NCBI RefSeq assembly: GCF_010015475.1 | Contig: NZ_SSNI01000016.1 | Location: forward strand, 1-64,000 | Origin: Pontibacter pamirensis | Lineage (GTDB): Bacteria; Bacteroidota; Bacteroidia; Cytophagales; Hymenobacteraceae | Length of the DNA stretch: 64,000 nucleotides | Direction of reading: 5' to 3' | Part shown: one piece after another, positions 27,605-37,123 of the stretch | Position numbering within the stretch: position 1 is the stretch's first letter | How the letters are laid out: each line of letters begins with the position of its first letter | Program-made: the position numbers and the translations under genes | The notes under the pieces: generated by a model | What the model was told of the DNA's origin: nothing | The model's database searches: none | Seen by the model: only the letters and a program-made list of their open reading frames with translations

Positions 27605-27691
27605 CAAGCAGCTGTTTTACAGCCTGCTATTGAACTATCCAAAAATGTAAATGGTTTCAGACCGGGCAAGAGTTTCTATACAGGCAGCTTT

Positions 27692-27735
27692 TATTTTTGC
27701 ACAGCAGAAATCACTCTTTAAAATGAGTACTTTTG
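27692..27735 (+). promoter_or_regulatory. Two possible -7 boxes of the atp operon
   Basis: TATTTTTG at 27692-27699 and TACTTTTG at 27728-27735 both fit TAnnTTTG upstream of the first atp-linked gene. Neither has a clear TTTG at the -33 position. Use of the second box would rule out the ATG at 27723 as start. Confidence 0.35.
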
Positions 27736-27752
27736 TAAAAATCAGTGCTAGC

Positions 27753-27989
27753 ATGGAAAATACGCCAGAGCAGGAAAAGAAGCCTTCGCGCGGGGACAGT
27801 ATAAAACCCTATGTGAAATATTCAGGCATGGCTTTTCAGATGATAGGAGCCATGGTGCTGGCTGCGCTGGCAGGCAGGTGGCTGGACGGGTACACAGGCA
27901 CTGAAAAGCCCTGGTTTACTATTGTACTGCTGCTGGTGGCGGTGGTTGGAACAATGGTGCTGACAATCTTATCTATAAATAAAAAGTAG
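27753..27989 (+). CDS. AtpZ/AtpI-like small membrane protein
   Basis: A 78-residue protein with two transmembrane helices (FQMIGAMVLAALAGRWLDG and WFTIVLLLVAVVGTMVLTIL), preceded by a short charged tail. This is the AtpZ/putative F0F1-ATPase subunit architecture, and GRWLDG is typical. Such proteins sit at the head of atp operons and assist assembly or Mg/Ca handling. ATG 27753 is chosen over ATG 27723 because the shorter form matches the family start. Confidence 0.75.
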   Translation: MENTPEQEKKPSRGDSIKPYVKYSGMAFQMIGAMVLAALAGRWLDGYTGTEKPWFTIVLLLVAVVGTMVLTILSINKK

Positions 27990-27994
27990 TATAC

Positions 27995-28378
27995 GTGAAA
28001 TTTTATCGAGACTTGGCCATCATAACGGCTGTGCTTTGTGTTGTGATTGGAGCCTTGTTGCAGTTTACCGGCTATGCGCTGGTGCATCCGCTTATCTGGT
28101 ACACGCTTCTTTTCTTCATTTTCATTACCGGCTTTACTTATTACCTTATCGAGTTAGGAAACAAAAACGACCCGGGAAGCCTGCATGTGTACTACCTGGC
28201 TTCGATGGGTTTCCGGATGGTGCTGAGCATAGGAGTAGTGCTGCTGTACGTTTACTTCTTCAAGGAAAACCGCCTGATGTTCGTTTTCAACTTCTTTGCA
28301 TTATATTTCCTGTTCACTGGGTTTGAAGTTTACAGTTTGTTGAGTAACTTGCGGCCCAATTTGAAAAAGCAGAACTAA
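27995..28378 (+). CDS. Small membrane protein of the atp operon, AtpI-like
   Basis: A 127-residue protein starting at GTG, five bases after the previous gene. Four hydrophobic helices are visible (LAIITAVLCVVIGALLQF, WYTLLFFIFITGFTYYLI, MVLSIGVVLLYVYFF, MFVFNFFALYFLFTGFEVY). This matches AtpI-like proteins that help assemble the c-ring. Sequence identity to AtpI is not obvious by eye, so the call rests on position and topology. Confidence 0.65.
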   Translation: MKFYRDLAIITAVLCVVIGALLQFTGYALVHPLIWYTLLFFIFITGFTYYLIELGNKNDPGSLHVYYLASMGFRMVLSIGVVLLYVYFFKENRLMFVFNFFALYFLFTGFEVYSLLSNLRPNLKKQN

Positions 28379-28419
28379 ACAGAAGGCTTTACTCTATTAA
28401 ATCTGTTGCTAAATCTCAC

Positions 28420-29454
28420 TTGATGAAGAAGTTATTTGTTTTATTGTTTTCTTTTTTCCTGACGCTTCCTGCGTTTGCTGAAGATCCTTCGGAGAATTTC
28501 CAGCCGGGTGAGATGATCACGCACCATATAGCGGATGATTATATCTGGGAGTTTGCTGAAGGTGCTGTGCTATACCTGCCTGTTATACTGATTGACAACG
28601 GAGAGTTGAAGGTATTTTCGTCCGGCAACTTCTTCGACGAATATCATGAAAGAAGACCGTACAACGGGTACGGGATGGAGCACGGCCACATCGTGCGTGT
28701 GAACGAGGCAGGTGAGCCACTGGAGGCGCATGGCGGCTTGTACGACTTCTCTATCACCAAAAACGTAGCGTCTCTGTTTATTAGCGTGGCGCTGCTGTTT
28801 GGAGTTTTCCTTACAATTGCTTCACGATACAAAAAGAACGCAGGCAAGGCTCCAAGAGGTATACAGTCATTCTTTGAGCCGATTATTATATTTGTGCGTG
28901 ACGACATTGCCAAGGGAAACATCGGTCCGAAGTACGAGCGCTATATGCCCTACCTGCTTACTGTGTTCTTCTTTATCTGGTTTAACAACCTGCTGGGCCT
29001 GATGCCTGGCGGCGCAAACTTAACAGGAAACATTGCGGTAACGCTAATACTGGCCCTGCTCACCTTGCTCATCACTGTTTTCAGCGGAAACAAGAATTAC
29101 TGGAAGCACATTTTTGCTACACCAGGCGTGCCGTGGTGGCTGGCTCCCATCATGATTCCGGTGGAACTGATTGGTATCATTACAAAGCCATTCTCACTGA
29201 TGGTTCGTCTTTTTGCAAACATCACAGCAGGTCACATCATTATCCTGTCGCTGTTTAGCTTGATCTTTATATTCGAAAGCCTGGCAGTTGGGCCGCTGAG
29301 TGTGGCGTTTGCAACCTTCATGAACTTCCTGGAACTGTTCGTAGCGCTGCTACAGGCCTATATCTTCACCCTGCTTTCTGCCATGTACATTGGCGGTGCC
29401 GTGGAGGAACATGAGCACGAGGAAGATCACGGGCACGGTGCAGCAGCACATTAA
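28420..29454 (+). CDS. atpB: F0F1 ATP synthase subunit a
   Basis: A 344-residue inner-membrane protein of the proton channel. It has an N-terminal signal-like helix and a long periplasmic extension (to about residue 115), as seen in other Bacteroidota. The core helices contain the essential Arg region (KPFSLMVRLFANITAGHIII) and the last-helix segment ELFVALLQAYIFTLLSAMYIGGAV. The C-terminus is rich in His/Glu (EEHEHEEDHGHGAAAH), an unusual metal-binding-like tail. Confidence 0.95.
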   Translation: MMKKLFVLLFSFFLTLPAFAEDPSENFQPGEMITHHIADDYIWEFAEGAVLYLPVILIDNGELKVFSSGNFFDEYHERRPYNGYGMEHGHIVRVNEAGEPLEAHGGLYDFSITKNVASLFISVALLFGVFLTIASRYKKNAGKAPRGIQSFFEPIIIFVRDDIAKGNIGPKYERYMPYLLTVFFFIWFNNLLGLMPGGANLTGNIAVTLILALLTLLITVFSGNKNYWKHIFATPGVPWWLAPIMIPVELIGIITKPFSLMVRLFANITAGHIIILSLFSLIFIFESLAVGPLSVAFATFMNFLELFVALLQAYIFTLLSAMYIGGAVEEHEHEEDHGHGAAAH

Positions 29455-29760
<306 letters not shown>

Positions 29761-29772
29761 TTAGCTTAAGTC

Positions 29773-29814
29773 TTGGTCTCACGTCCAGACGTATGGTCTG
29801 GACGTTGAGTCCAA
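29773..29814 (+). promoter_or_regulatory. Intercistronic hairpin between atpE and atpF
   Basis: A stem of about 17 bp with a T-T mismatch and a one-base bulge. Its core is ACGTCCAGAC at 29781-29790 paired with 29796-29805, extended by CTC/GAG and TTGG/CCAA. No T-run follows. A second small hairpin (29857-29872, loop TGCG) lies downstream in the same 156-base gap. A role in RNA processing or in protecting the atpE message is plausible. Confidence 0.65.
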
Positions 29815-29916
29815 AAATGTGTAGTGTAGTTAATTAATACAGCTTTGAGGCAGACGTGCCACTGCGGTGGCAAACGGGTCAGATAAAAAGAAACTCATTT
29901 TTCAAATTATAAAACA

Positions 29917-30411
29917 ATGGAATTAGTAACCCCGGGTATAGGTTTGATTTTCTGGCAGACGATCACATTCCTGATCGTGCTGTTCCTGCTTAGCAAGTTC
30001 GCCTGGAAGCCAATCATGCGAGCGCTGAATGACCGCGAGGCATCCATCGAAAGCGCGCTGAGTGCTGCTGAACAGGCAAAACTGGAGATGCAGGGCCTGA
30101 AGGCGGAGAACGAGAAACTATTGGCGCAGGCACGTATGGAGCGTGATAAGATTCTGAAAGAGGCAACGGAGGCAGGCAACAACCTGGTGGAGATGGCCAG
30201 AGAGAAGGCAAACGAAGAAGGTGCCCGTATGATAACCGTAGCCCGTGAAGCGATAGAAAATGAAAAACGTGCCGCCATCGCTGACGTGAAAAACAAGGCT
30301 GCATCACTTTCTATTGAAATCGCAGAGCGCATCCTCAGAAGAGAACTAAGCGACCCGAAGGCACAGCAGGCGCTGGCACAGACTTACGTAAGCGAAGTAT
30401 CCCTTTCTTAA
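29917..30411 (+). CDS. atpF: F0F1 ATP synthase subunit b
   Basis: A 164-residue peripheral-stalk protein with one N-terminal transmembrane helix (GLIFWQTITFLIVLFLLSKFAW), the signature KPIMRALNDREASIESALSAAE, and a long charged coiled coil to the C-terminus. It binds delta and alpha to hold the F1 head still. Confidence 0.95.
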   Translation: MELVTPGIGLIFWQTITFLIVLFLLSKFAWKPIMRALNDREASIESALSAAEQAKLEMQGLKAENEKLLAQARMERDKILKEATEAGNNLVEMAREKANEEGARMITVAREAIENEKRAAIADVKNKAASLSIEIAERILRRELSDPKAQQALAQTYVSEVSLS

Positions 30412-30420
30412 ATATACGCC

Positions 30421-30457
30421 TGATGATGCCTGACATGCGTGAAAGGCACCATCATCA
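30421..30457 (+). promoter_or_regulatory. Intercistronic hairpin between atpF and atpH
   Basis: TGATGATG at 30421-30428 is complementary to CATCATCA at 30450-30457 and could be extended by CC/GG. It fills most of the short gap and lies 11 bases before the atpH start, so it may affect atpH translation. Confidence 0.5.
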
Positions 30458-30468
30458 TAAAAAAGACT

Positions 30469-31026
30469 ATGTCTGACATTAGAGTTGCTTCCAGATACGC
30501 GAAGTCGCTGATAGAACTGGCGAACGAGAAAGGAGTTTTAGAGCAGGTGCACAACGACATGCTGCTTTTCTCCAAAGTCGTTTCCCAGAACAGGGATTTT
30601 GAACTGATGCTTACAAACCCCATCATTAAGTCAGATAAAAAGCTGGCGGTGCTTAACAGCATTTTTGGCGGTAAAGTGCAGCAGATGACACAGATGTTCT
30701 TCGACATCGTGACAAAGAAAAACCGTGAGTCGGTTTTGCCTTTTATGGCAGCAGAGTTTGAAAAGCAGTACAACGAGTTTAAAGGCATTCAGGTGGTAAC
30801 GGTGAACAGCGCTGCTCCGCTTGCCCCGGCGCAAAGAGATTACCTTATCAAGCAGCTAACTGCTGAAACAGGTAAAATAATTCAACTGAAAGAATCGGTT
30901 GATCCGTCGCTTATCGGGGGCTTTGTGCTTCGCGTTGGTGACAAACAAATAGACAGCTCTGTGAAGAACAGCCTTCGCAAGCTAAAAATTGATTTTAAAG
31001 ACAACTCCTATATTAATAAACTATAA
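30469..31026 (+). CDS. atpH: F0F1 ATP synthase subunit delta
   Basis: A 185-residue F1 subunit joining the peripheral stalk to alpha. ATG 30469 ([20 protein letters not shown]) is the start that matches the family; an in-frame GTG ten codons upstream lies in the intercistronic hairpin. The C-terminal signature [25 protein letters not shown] is clear. It ends two bases before atpA. Confidence 0.94.
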   Translation: MSDIRVASRYAKSLIELANEKGVLEQVHNDMLLFSKVVSQNRDFELMLTNPIIKSDKKLAVLNSIFGGKVQQMTQMFFDIVTKKNRESVLPFMAAEFEKQYNEFKGIQVVTVNSAAPLAPAQRDYLIKQLTAETGKIIQLKESVDPSLIGGFVLRVGDKQIDSSVKNSLRKLKIDFKDNSYINKL

Positions 31027-31028
31027 TC

Positions 31029-32609
31029 ATGGCAGAAGTAAGACCTGATGAAGTATCAGCCATATTAAGAGAACAGTTATCTAACTTCCGCTCTGAGGCA
31101 GAGTTGGAGGAAGTAGGAACTGTACTACAGGTAGGTGACGGTGTCGCTCGTATCTATGGTCTTTCCCAGGCACAGTCTGGAGAGCTCCTGGAATTTGAAA
31201 ACGGACTTCAGGCGCTTGTGCTTAACCTGGAAGAAGACAACGTAGGAGCCGTATTGCTAGGTGACTACAGCGAGATTAAAGAAGGCGCCACTGTAAAAAG
31301 GACAAACCGTATTGCCTCTATCCGTGTAGGTGAAGGCATCATAGGACGTGTGGTAAACACCCTTGGATTACCAATCGACGGCAAAGGCCCGATTGCAGGT
31401 GAGTTGTACGAGATGCCGTTGGAGCGTAAAGCACCAGGCGTTATTTTCCGCCAGCCGGTAAACGAGCCAATGCAAACAGGTATCAAAGCGATTGACTCAA
31501 TGATTCCAATTGGCCGTGGTCAGCGTGAGCTTATCATCGGTGACCGCCAGACAGGTAAATCAGCAGTAGCAATTGATACTATCCTGAACCAGCGTGAGTA
31601 CTACGAAAGAGGCGAGGCTGTATTCTGTATTTATGTGGCGATTGGCCAAAAGGCATCTACTGTAGCGCAGATCGTGAAATCGTTGCAGGAAGGTGGTGCG
31701 ATGGAGTATACCGTAGTAGTATCTGCTTCTGCCGCTGACCCTGCTCCAATGCAGTTCTTCGCGCCATTTACAGGTGCGGCTATCGGAGAATTCTTCCGCG
31801 ACACAGGCCGTCCGGCACTGGTGGTGTACGATGACCTTTCGAAGCAGGCCGTGGCTTACCGTGAGGTGTCACTTCTGCTAAGAAGACCTCCAGGACGTGA
31901 GGCATACCCAGGAGATGTATTCTACCTGCACTCCCGCTTACTAGAGCGTGCCGCTAAGTTGACTACCTCTGATGAGATTGCCCGTAACATGAACGACCTT
32001 CCTGATTCTATCAGGCACCTGGTGAAAGGCGGTGGCTCCTTAACGGCACTTCCTATTATTGAAACACAGGCCGGTGACGTTTCTGCTTATATCCCGACAA
32101 ACGTAATATCCATTACGGATGGTCAGATATTCCTGGAGACAAACCTGTTCAACGCGGGTATCCGTCCGGCCATTAACGTAGGTATCTCTGTATCGCGTGT
32201 AGGTGGTTCGGCCCAGATTAAATCAATGAAGAAGGTTGCAGGTACCCTGAAGCTGGACCAGGCGCAGTTCCGTGAACTGGAGGCGTTTGCCAAGTTCGGT
32301 TCTGACCTGGATGCTTCCACTAAACTGACCATTGAGCGTGGCCGCCGTAACATGGAAATCCTGAAGCAGGCCCAGTTCTCTCCTGTAGCGGTAGAGGAGC
32401 AGGTTGCTATCATTTACTGCGCTACAAACGGATTACTAGATGATGTTCCGGTGAATGAAGTAAGAGCGTTTGAGCAAGACTATCAGCGCACCCTGCGTGC
32501 GCAGCATGCTGATGTGCTGAGCGCCCTGAGAGCCGGCAAGCTGGATGACCAGATAACAGGTACGCTGAAGCAGGTGGCAAGAGAGTTGTCAGACAAGTAC
32601 AGAAAATAG
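31029..32609 (+). CDS. atpA: F0F1 ATP synthase subunit alpha
   Basis: A 526-residue F1 subunit. Walker A is [11 protein letters not shown] (about residues 170-180), with the motif [14 protein letters not shown] and the alpha signature [17 protein letters not shown]. The length is normal for Bacteroidota. A hairpin separates it from atpG. Confidence 0.97.
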   Translation: MAEVRPDEVSAILREQLSNFRSEAELEEVGTVLQVGDGVARIYGLSQAQSGELLEFENGLQALVLNLEEDNVGAVLLGDYSEIKEGATVKRTNRIASIRVGEGIIGRVVNTLGLPIDGKGPIAGELYEMPLERKAPGVIFRQPVNEPMQTGIKAIDSMIPIGRGQRELIIGDRQTGKSAVAIDTILNQREYYERGEAVFCIYVAIGQKASTVAQIVKSLQEGGAMEYTVVVSASAADPAPMQFFAPFTGAAIGEFFRDTGRPALVVYDDLSKQAVAYREVSLLLRRPPGREAYPGDVFYLHSRLLERAAKLTTSDEIARNMNDLPDSIRHLVKGGGSLTALPIIETQAGDVSAYIPTNVISITDGQIFLETNLFNAGIRPAINVGISVSRVGGSAQIKSMKKVAGTLKLDQAQFRELEAFAKFGSDLDASTKLTIERGRRNMEILKQAQFSPVAVEEQVAIIYCATNGLLDDVPVNEVRAFEQDYQRTLRAQHADVLSALRAGKLDDQITGTLKQVARELSDKYRK

Positions 32610-32621
32610 AAAAGTCATGGT

Positions 32622-32660
32622 TGGAGGTTAAAAGTGTGACGCTTTTGACCTCCAATTTTA
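32622..32660 (+). promoter_or_regulatory. Hairpin with short T-run between atpA and atpG
   Basis: TTGGAGGT (32622-32629) pairs with ACCTCCAA (32649-32656), a T-G pair follows, and AAAAG (631-635) pairs with CTTTT (643-647). Only four T follow the stem. It may work as a partial terminator, lowering atpG relative to upstream genes, or as an RNA-processing signal. Confidence 0.6.
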
Positions 32661-32675
32661 TGCTTATAAAACAAT

Positions 32676-33569
32676 ATGGCAAGTTTAAAGGAAGTTAGAG
32701 GCCGTATTACATCGGTATCTTCGACACAGCAGATCACAAAAGCCATGAAAATGGTGTCGGCTGCAAAGCTTAGACGGGCACAGGATAACATTCTGCGCAT
32801 GCGCCCTTATGCGCAGCGCCTGAGCGGTATTCTGGCAAACCTGTCGTCGCAAACAGAAGGTTCTGAGAACAACATATACTCTGCTAAGCGCGAAGTGGTT
32901 AATAATGTGCTTATCATTGCTGTAACATCAGACCGTGGTTTGGCCGGTGCTTTTAATGCAAATATCGTGAAAGGCGTTGTAGCCCTTATTGATAGTAAGT
33001 ATAGAAGCCAGGCTGTAGCCGGTAATGTTACTGTTCTTGCAATCGGTAAAAAAGGACTGGATGCCTTCAAGAAAAAAGGAGTGCCTTTAATTGAAGATTA
33101 CAGCAACGTTTTCGCTAATATTTCCTTTGACAACGTTCGTCCTGCAGCAGAGCGGGCCATGGCTGGCTTTGTGGCAAGGGAGTTTGACCAGGTAGACCTC
33201 GTTTACAATGAGTTCAAGAATGTAGCCACACAAATTGTGCGTCAGGAGCAGTTCCTGCCAATCGAGGAGAAGCCGGTTGAGGTAACGGATAAAGCCGCCC
33301 TGTTAGTAGATTATACTTTTGAGCCGTCGAAGGAGCAGATTATAGAGGAGCTGATCCCGAAATCGCTGAAGATACAGGTTTATAAAGCAGTACTGGAATC
33401 TAACGCCGCTGAGCATGGTGCCCGTATGACGGCCATGGATAAAGCAACTGAAAACGCAGGAGAACTTCTGAAACAGCTGAAGCTTACCTATAACAGAACG
33501 CGCCAAGCCGCCATCACTAAGGAAATCCTGGAGATTGTGGGGGGTGCAGAGGCGCTGGCAGCAAAGTAA
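32676..33569 (+). CDS. atpG: F0F1 ATP synthase subunit gamma
   Basis: A 297-residue rotor shaft. The N-terminal helix SLKEVRGRITSVSSTQQITKAMKMVSAAKLRRAQ and the C-terminal signature ENAGELLKQLKLTYNRTRQAAITKEILEIVGGAEAL are both present. The operon ends here: atpD and atpC are not in the window and must be elsewhere. Confidence 0.96.
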   Translation: MASLKEVRGRITSVSSTQQITKAMKMVSAAKLRRAQDNILRMRPYAQRLSGILANLSSQTEGSENNIYSAKREVVNNVLIIAVTSDRGLAGAFNANIVKGVVALIDSKYRSQAVAGNVTVLAIGKKGLDAFKKKGVPLIEDYSNVFANISFDNVRPAAERAMAGFVAREFDQVDLVYNEFKNVATQIVRQEQFLPIEEKPVEVTDKAALLVDYTFEPSKEQIIEELIPKSLKIQVYKAVLESNAAEHGARMTAMDKATENAGELLKQLKLTYNRTRQAAITKEILEIVGGAEALAAK

Positions 33570-33590
33570 AGAGAAGAAAGCCTTTAACAG

Positions 33591-33628
33591 CAGCGCTCAT
33601 CAGCACGGTGGGCGCTGTTTGTTTTTTT
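33591..33628 (+). terminator. Terminator of the atp operon
   Basis: CAGCGC (33591-33596) pairs with GCGCTG (33612-33617), followed by TTT-G-TTTTTTT. It lies 21 bases after the atpG stop. Confidence 0.8.
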
Positions 33629-33694
33629 GGGGTAGCAGTGCCGGAATATTAACAAATCGTTAAAAAAGTACTGCAGCCAGTACCAAAGCGCAGA

Positions 33695-33735
33695 ACAAAT
33701 ATGTACCTGTTATATTTGTACAGGTACATATTTGT
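33695..33735 (+). promoter_or_regulatory. Promoter box enclosed by a perfect 15-bp inverted repeat (pafA operator)
   Basis: ACAAATATGTACCTG at 33695-33709 is exactly complementary to 33721-33735. The 11-base spacer contains TATATTTG (33711-33718), a canonical -7 box. The right half-site would overlap the transcription start, about 19 bases before the pafA start codon. This geometry suits a dimeric repressor or activator. No TTTG is seen at -33, which fits an activator-dependent promoter. Confidence 0.65.
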
Positions 33736-33753
33736 AGCAGGAAAATATCAGAA

Positions 33754-35466
33754 ATGAGAGAGCAAAAACTTTTCATTCGTAGCATCATAACAAAAGCCGC
33801 AGCAGTATGTTTGCTGGTAGTAAGTGCATGTGCAGGTACAACGCAACAAAACACGAATACAGAAAGTAACGCAGCAGCACGTACGCAGGATTTTGTAAAC
33901 GTGCTGCCAAGGCCAAAGCTGGTAGTAGGAATTGTTGTGGATCAGATGCGCTATGATTACCTGTACCGTTACTGGGACAAATACGGCAACGACGGCATAA
34001 AAAAACTGGTAACACAAGGCTTTAACTTTAAGAACAATCAGTATAGCTATGTGCCCACTTATACCGGGCCGGGTCATGCCTCTATCTACACAGGTAGTGT
34101 ACCCGCTATTAATGGCATTATTGGGAACAACTGGTATGAGCGGCGGCAGAACAAAATGGTGTACTGCGTAGAAGACGAAACCGTAAATACAGTAGGAAGC
34201 ACCTCTACTGACGGCAAAATGTCTCCTGCCAACCTGCTCACCACCACCGTTACAGACGAGCTGCGCCTGGCCACCAACATGGGCTCTAAAGTAATTGGTA
34301 TCGCTTTAAAAGATCGCGGCGCTATTTTACCTGCAGGTCACCTGGGTAACACAGCCTATTGGTTTGACTCGCCCAGCGGAAACTGGATAACCAGTACGTA
34401 TTACCGCGAGGACTTGCCACAATGGGTGCAGGAGTTTAATAACCAGAAGTACCCCGACCAGTATCTGAGTCAGCCATGGAACACATTGCTGCCAATAGAG
34501 GAGTATACGGAAAGCACGGCTGATAACATGCCATGGGAGGAGGCGCTGCCAGGGGAACAGGAACCAGTGTTCCCGCACAACATTCCCGCCATCAGAAAAA
34601 ATGACTATGAACTGCTGCGCTCTATTCCTGCAGGCAATACCATTACGAAAGATTTTGCACTGGCAGCCCTGAGAGGCGAGAATTTAGGAAAAGGACCGTA
34701 TACAGATGTCCTGGCAATAAGTTTTTCTACGATAGATTACATTGGCCACAAGTTCGGGCCTAACGCTATAGAAGCCCAGGACGCGATGCTGCGTTTGGAC
34801 AGAGAACTGGGTGAGTTGATAGCGGAAATAGAGCAGGAGGTAGGAAAAGGCGAAGTGCTGTTTTTCCTTACCGCAGATCACGGGGCAGCGCAGGTACCTG
34901 CTTTCCTTCAAACAATGAACATACCGTCGGGTGTGGCAACATCCGGTACTGTACGAGACTCTACCGAAGCTTACCTAGACAAGATGTACGGCAGCGGAGA
35001 ATGGGTAGAGCGCTATACAAACCAGCAGATTTACCTGAACAGGGAGCTAATAGACAGCAAAAAGCTTAACTTAGCAGATGTGCAGCAGCGCGTGGCAAGC
35101 TACGTGATGCGTTTTGAGGGCGTGATGCGCGCCGTAACAGCCACCGCTTTGCAAGGCACCAGTTGGAACCAGGGTTTGATGGCTCGCGTGGAAAACGGTT
35201 ACAATGCACAGCGTTCCGGAGACGTTATTATATTATTGCAACCAGGATGGTTTGAAGGATACGGCAGCGGCAAAGGCACTACTCACGGTTCTTACTCCAA
35301 CTACGACACGCACGTGCCACTCATCTGGTATGGCTGGAACGTAGAACCCGGAGAAAGTTCTGTTCCGACAGAAATAGCAGACATCACACCTACCATTGCT
35401 TCATGGCTCCATATACAAGAGCCGAACGGAAGCGTGGGCAGACCTTTACAGGAATACATGAAATAA
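33754..35466 (+). CDS. pafA: PafA-type alkaline phosphatase
   Basis: A 570-residue exported phosphomonoesterase with a lipoprotein-like signal (AAAVCLLVVSACAGT, Cys near residue 26). Alkaline phosphatase superfamily residues are all visible: first metal Asp in VVDQMRYDYLYRYW, nucleophile Thr in PTYTGPGHASIYTG, STIDYIGHKFGP (Asp and His), FFLTADHGAA (Asp-His) and GTTHGSYSNYDTHVP (His). PafA enzymes release phosphate from diverse monoesters in the periplasm and in known cases act even when phosphate is plentiful. The operator-like promoter and the neighbouring pyrophosphatase suggest phosphate metabolism. Confidence 0.93.
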   Translation: MREQKLFIRSIITKAAAVCLLVVSACAGTTQQNTNTESNAAARTQDFVNVLPRPKLVVGIVVDQMRYDYLYRYWDKYGNDGIKKLVTQGFNFKNNQYSYVPTYTGPGHASIYTGSVPAINGIIGNNWYERRQNKMVYCVEDETVNTVGSTSTDGKMSPANLLTTTVTDELRLATNMGSKVIGIALKDRGAILPAGHLGNTAYWFDSPSGNWITSTYYREDLPQWVQEFNNQKYPDQYLSQPWNTLLPIEEYTESTADNMPWEEALPGEQEPVFPHNIPAIRKNDYELLRSIPAGNTITKDFALAALRGENLGKGPYTDVLAISFSTIDYIGHKFGPNAIEAQDAMLRLDRELGELIAEIEQEVGKGEVLFFLTADHGAAQVPAFLQTMNIPSGVATSGTVRDSTEAYLDKMYGSGEWVERYTNQQIYLNRELIDSKKLNLADVQQRVASYVMRFEGVMRAVTATALQGTSWNQGLMARVENGYNAQRSGDVIILLQPGWFEGYGSGKGTTHGSYSNYDTHVPLIWYGWNVEPGESSVPTEIADITPTIASWLHIQEPNGSVGRPLQEYMK

Positions 35467-35523
35467 ACCTATAATGCCTGAGACAGAAAACAGACGGCGC
35501 TTAACAACATTATAAAAAAATAT

Positions 35524-36099
35524 ATGGAGAATAATATGGATATCAGCAACCCATGGCATAGTGTAAGCTACGGTGAGGAGGCTCCAACAGTATTATCAGC
35601 TATCATTGAAATCCCGAAAGGATCGAAGGCGAAGTATGAATTAGACAAAGAAAGCGGCATGCTGAAGCTTGACCGCGTTCTTTTCTCATCTATACATTAT
35701 CCTGCCAACTATGGCTTTATTCCGCAAACTTACTGCGACGATAAAGACCCCCTTGATATCCTGGTCATCTGCTCAATAGACGTGCAGCCCATGTGCCTGA
35801 TTGATGCAAAAGTAATCGGCGTGATGCAGATGATCGATAACAATGAGGAGGATGACAAAATCATCGCCGTGGCAAACAACGACATGTCAGTGCGCCACAT
35901 TAACGACATTTCGGAGCTACCGCCGCACACTCTCCTGGAAATGCGCCGCTTCTTTGAAGATTACAAGAAACTGGAACACAAAGAAGTGATTGTGGAGCAG
36001 TTCTTGGGCCGTGAGCACGCGTACAAAATCATCCAGGACAGCATTGACCTGTACAACAACACCTTCGGCGAGCCTCAGAAGAAGGCGAAAGCGCTTTAG
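35524..36099 (+). CDS. ppa: Inorganic pyrophosphatase, class I
   Basis: A 191-residue cytosolic enzyme hydrolysing PPi. Signature residues are present: [17 protein letters not shown] (substrate Lys/Glu), [13 protein letters not shown] and the metal-binding [10 protein letters not shown]. It follows pafA by 57 bases and may be co-transcribed with it. A clear terminator follows. Confidence 0.96.
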   Translation: MENNMDISNPWHSVSYGEEAPTVLSAIIEIPKGSKAKYELDKESGMLKLDRVLFSSIHYPANYGFIPQTYCDDKDPLDILVICSIDVQPMCLIDAKVIGVMQMIDNNEEDDKIIAVANNDMSVRHINDISELPPHTLLEMRRFFEDYKKLEHKEVIVEQFLGREHAYKIIQDSIDLYNNTFGEPQKKAKAL

Positions 36100-36118
36100 G
36101 AATTTTACTTTACCTGTT

Positions 36119-36157
36119 AAGCCTGGCGTGGATCTTTCTGTGCCGGGCTTTTTGTTT
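36119..36157 (+). terminator. Intrinsic terminator of ppa
   Basis: A 9-bp stem (36119-36127 with 36142-36150, one G-U pair), then TTTGTTTT. Confidence 0.85.
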
Positions 36158-36229
36158 TAGAACCAGATAAAAGCCAGATACAGGAAGACTTTTGAGCGAA
36201 GGCTGATTTGTTGCGTAATTGCATATAGG

Positions 36230-37123
36230 ATGAAGCAGTACAGAAGCATCGCGGGGGGAACTGATTTCTACACGTTACTGGAGCGTGTAGCAGGAGGATT
36301 GCTGTACAGCCACCTGTTCATCTCTTTCTGCGCCTATAGCCTGACCGTAGAAACATACCTGCTGGCAGAGGTACCGGTGTCTTTGCCTATCGCTGCGTTT
36401 GTCTTCATGGCCACACTGTTCACCTATAACCTGAGCAGCGTTCAGAGCGTCCTGCGCCATCCACAGCAAAGTGCCCCCAGGCAAAGTGCCCCCTGGAGCC
36501 AGCGCAACAAGAAATTACTGGCAGGAGTGGGGCTTGTAAGTATAGCCGCTGCCGCCATTTTATACTTTAGTTATAACCTAAAGATAAATGGTTGGTTTCT
36601 GTTGCACCTGGCGCTTATTTCCATTGGGTATACAGTGCCCATCAGGTATAAGGCAAAGGTGGTAAAGCCGCTACGGAGTGTCCCGCTTCTGAAGGTCTTT
36701 CTGATTGCGTACGTATGGGCGGCTGTAACAGTCTTAATTCCCCTAATGGATGCAGGTATTCAGTTATGGGAAACAGAAGCTCTGTGGCTCTTCCTGCGCC
36801 GCTTCCTGTTCATACTCGCCCTCGCCCTGCTGTTCGACATACGGGACTATACCTATGACCGCACCACTAATACCCTCACATTTCCAGGATGGGTAGGCGT
36901 ACAAAATACTAGGCTGCTCTCCTTAGGTCTGCTGCTGCTGTATGTGCTACTGCTGTTAAATACAGAAAGTGGCCTGGTGCTGGCCGCTCTGATAGGTAGT
37001 GCCGTCGGAGCTGCCATGGTTATCTCGCTTTCTTCGGAAAAAAAGCCCCGTATATACTATGCCGTGCTGGCTGACGGCGCCATGCTGCTGCATGCAGGCC
37101 TAGTTTACTTGGCTATGACATAG
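36230..37123 (+). CDS. UbiA-superfamily-like membrane protein
   Basis: A 297-residue polytopic membrane protein with about eight helices. The segment FDIRDYTYDRTTNTLTFP matches the second Asp-rich motif (DxRDxxxD) of UbiA prenyltransferases. The first motif (NDxxDxxxD) is replaced by TYNLSSVQSV, so it may not bind the diphosphate in the usual way. A 14-base direct repeat near 36467-36493 gives QSAPRQSAPW in a loop. Its end overlaps the convergent nnr gene by 11 bases. Substrate unknown. Confidence 0.62.
   Translation: MKQYRSIAGGTDFYTLLERVAGGLLYSHLFISFCAYSLTVETYLLAEVPVSLPIAAFVFMATLFTYNLSSVQSVLRHPQQSAPRQSAPWSQRNKKLLAGVGLVSIAAAAILYFSYNLKINGWFLLHLALISIGYTVPIRYKAKVVKPLRSVPLLKVFLIAYVWAAVTVLIPLMDAGIQLWETEALWLFLRRFLFILALALLFDIRDYTYDRTTNTLTFPGWVGVQNTRLLSLGLLLLYVLLLLNTESGLVLAALIGSAVGAAMVISLSSEKKPRIYYAVLADGAMLLHAGLVYLAMT

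Noticed and set aside
33695-33735. Transcription terminator before pafA
   Set aside because: No T-run follows the arms, a separate terminator lies at 33,591-33,628, and a promoter box fills the loop.
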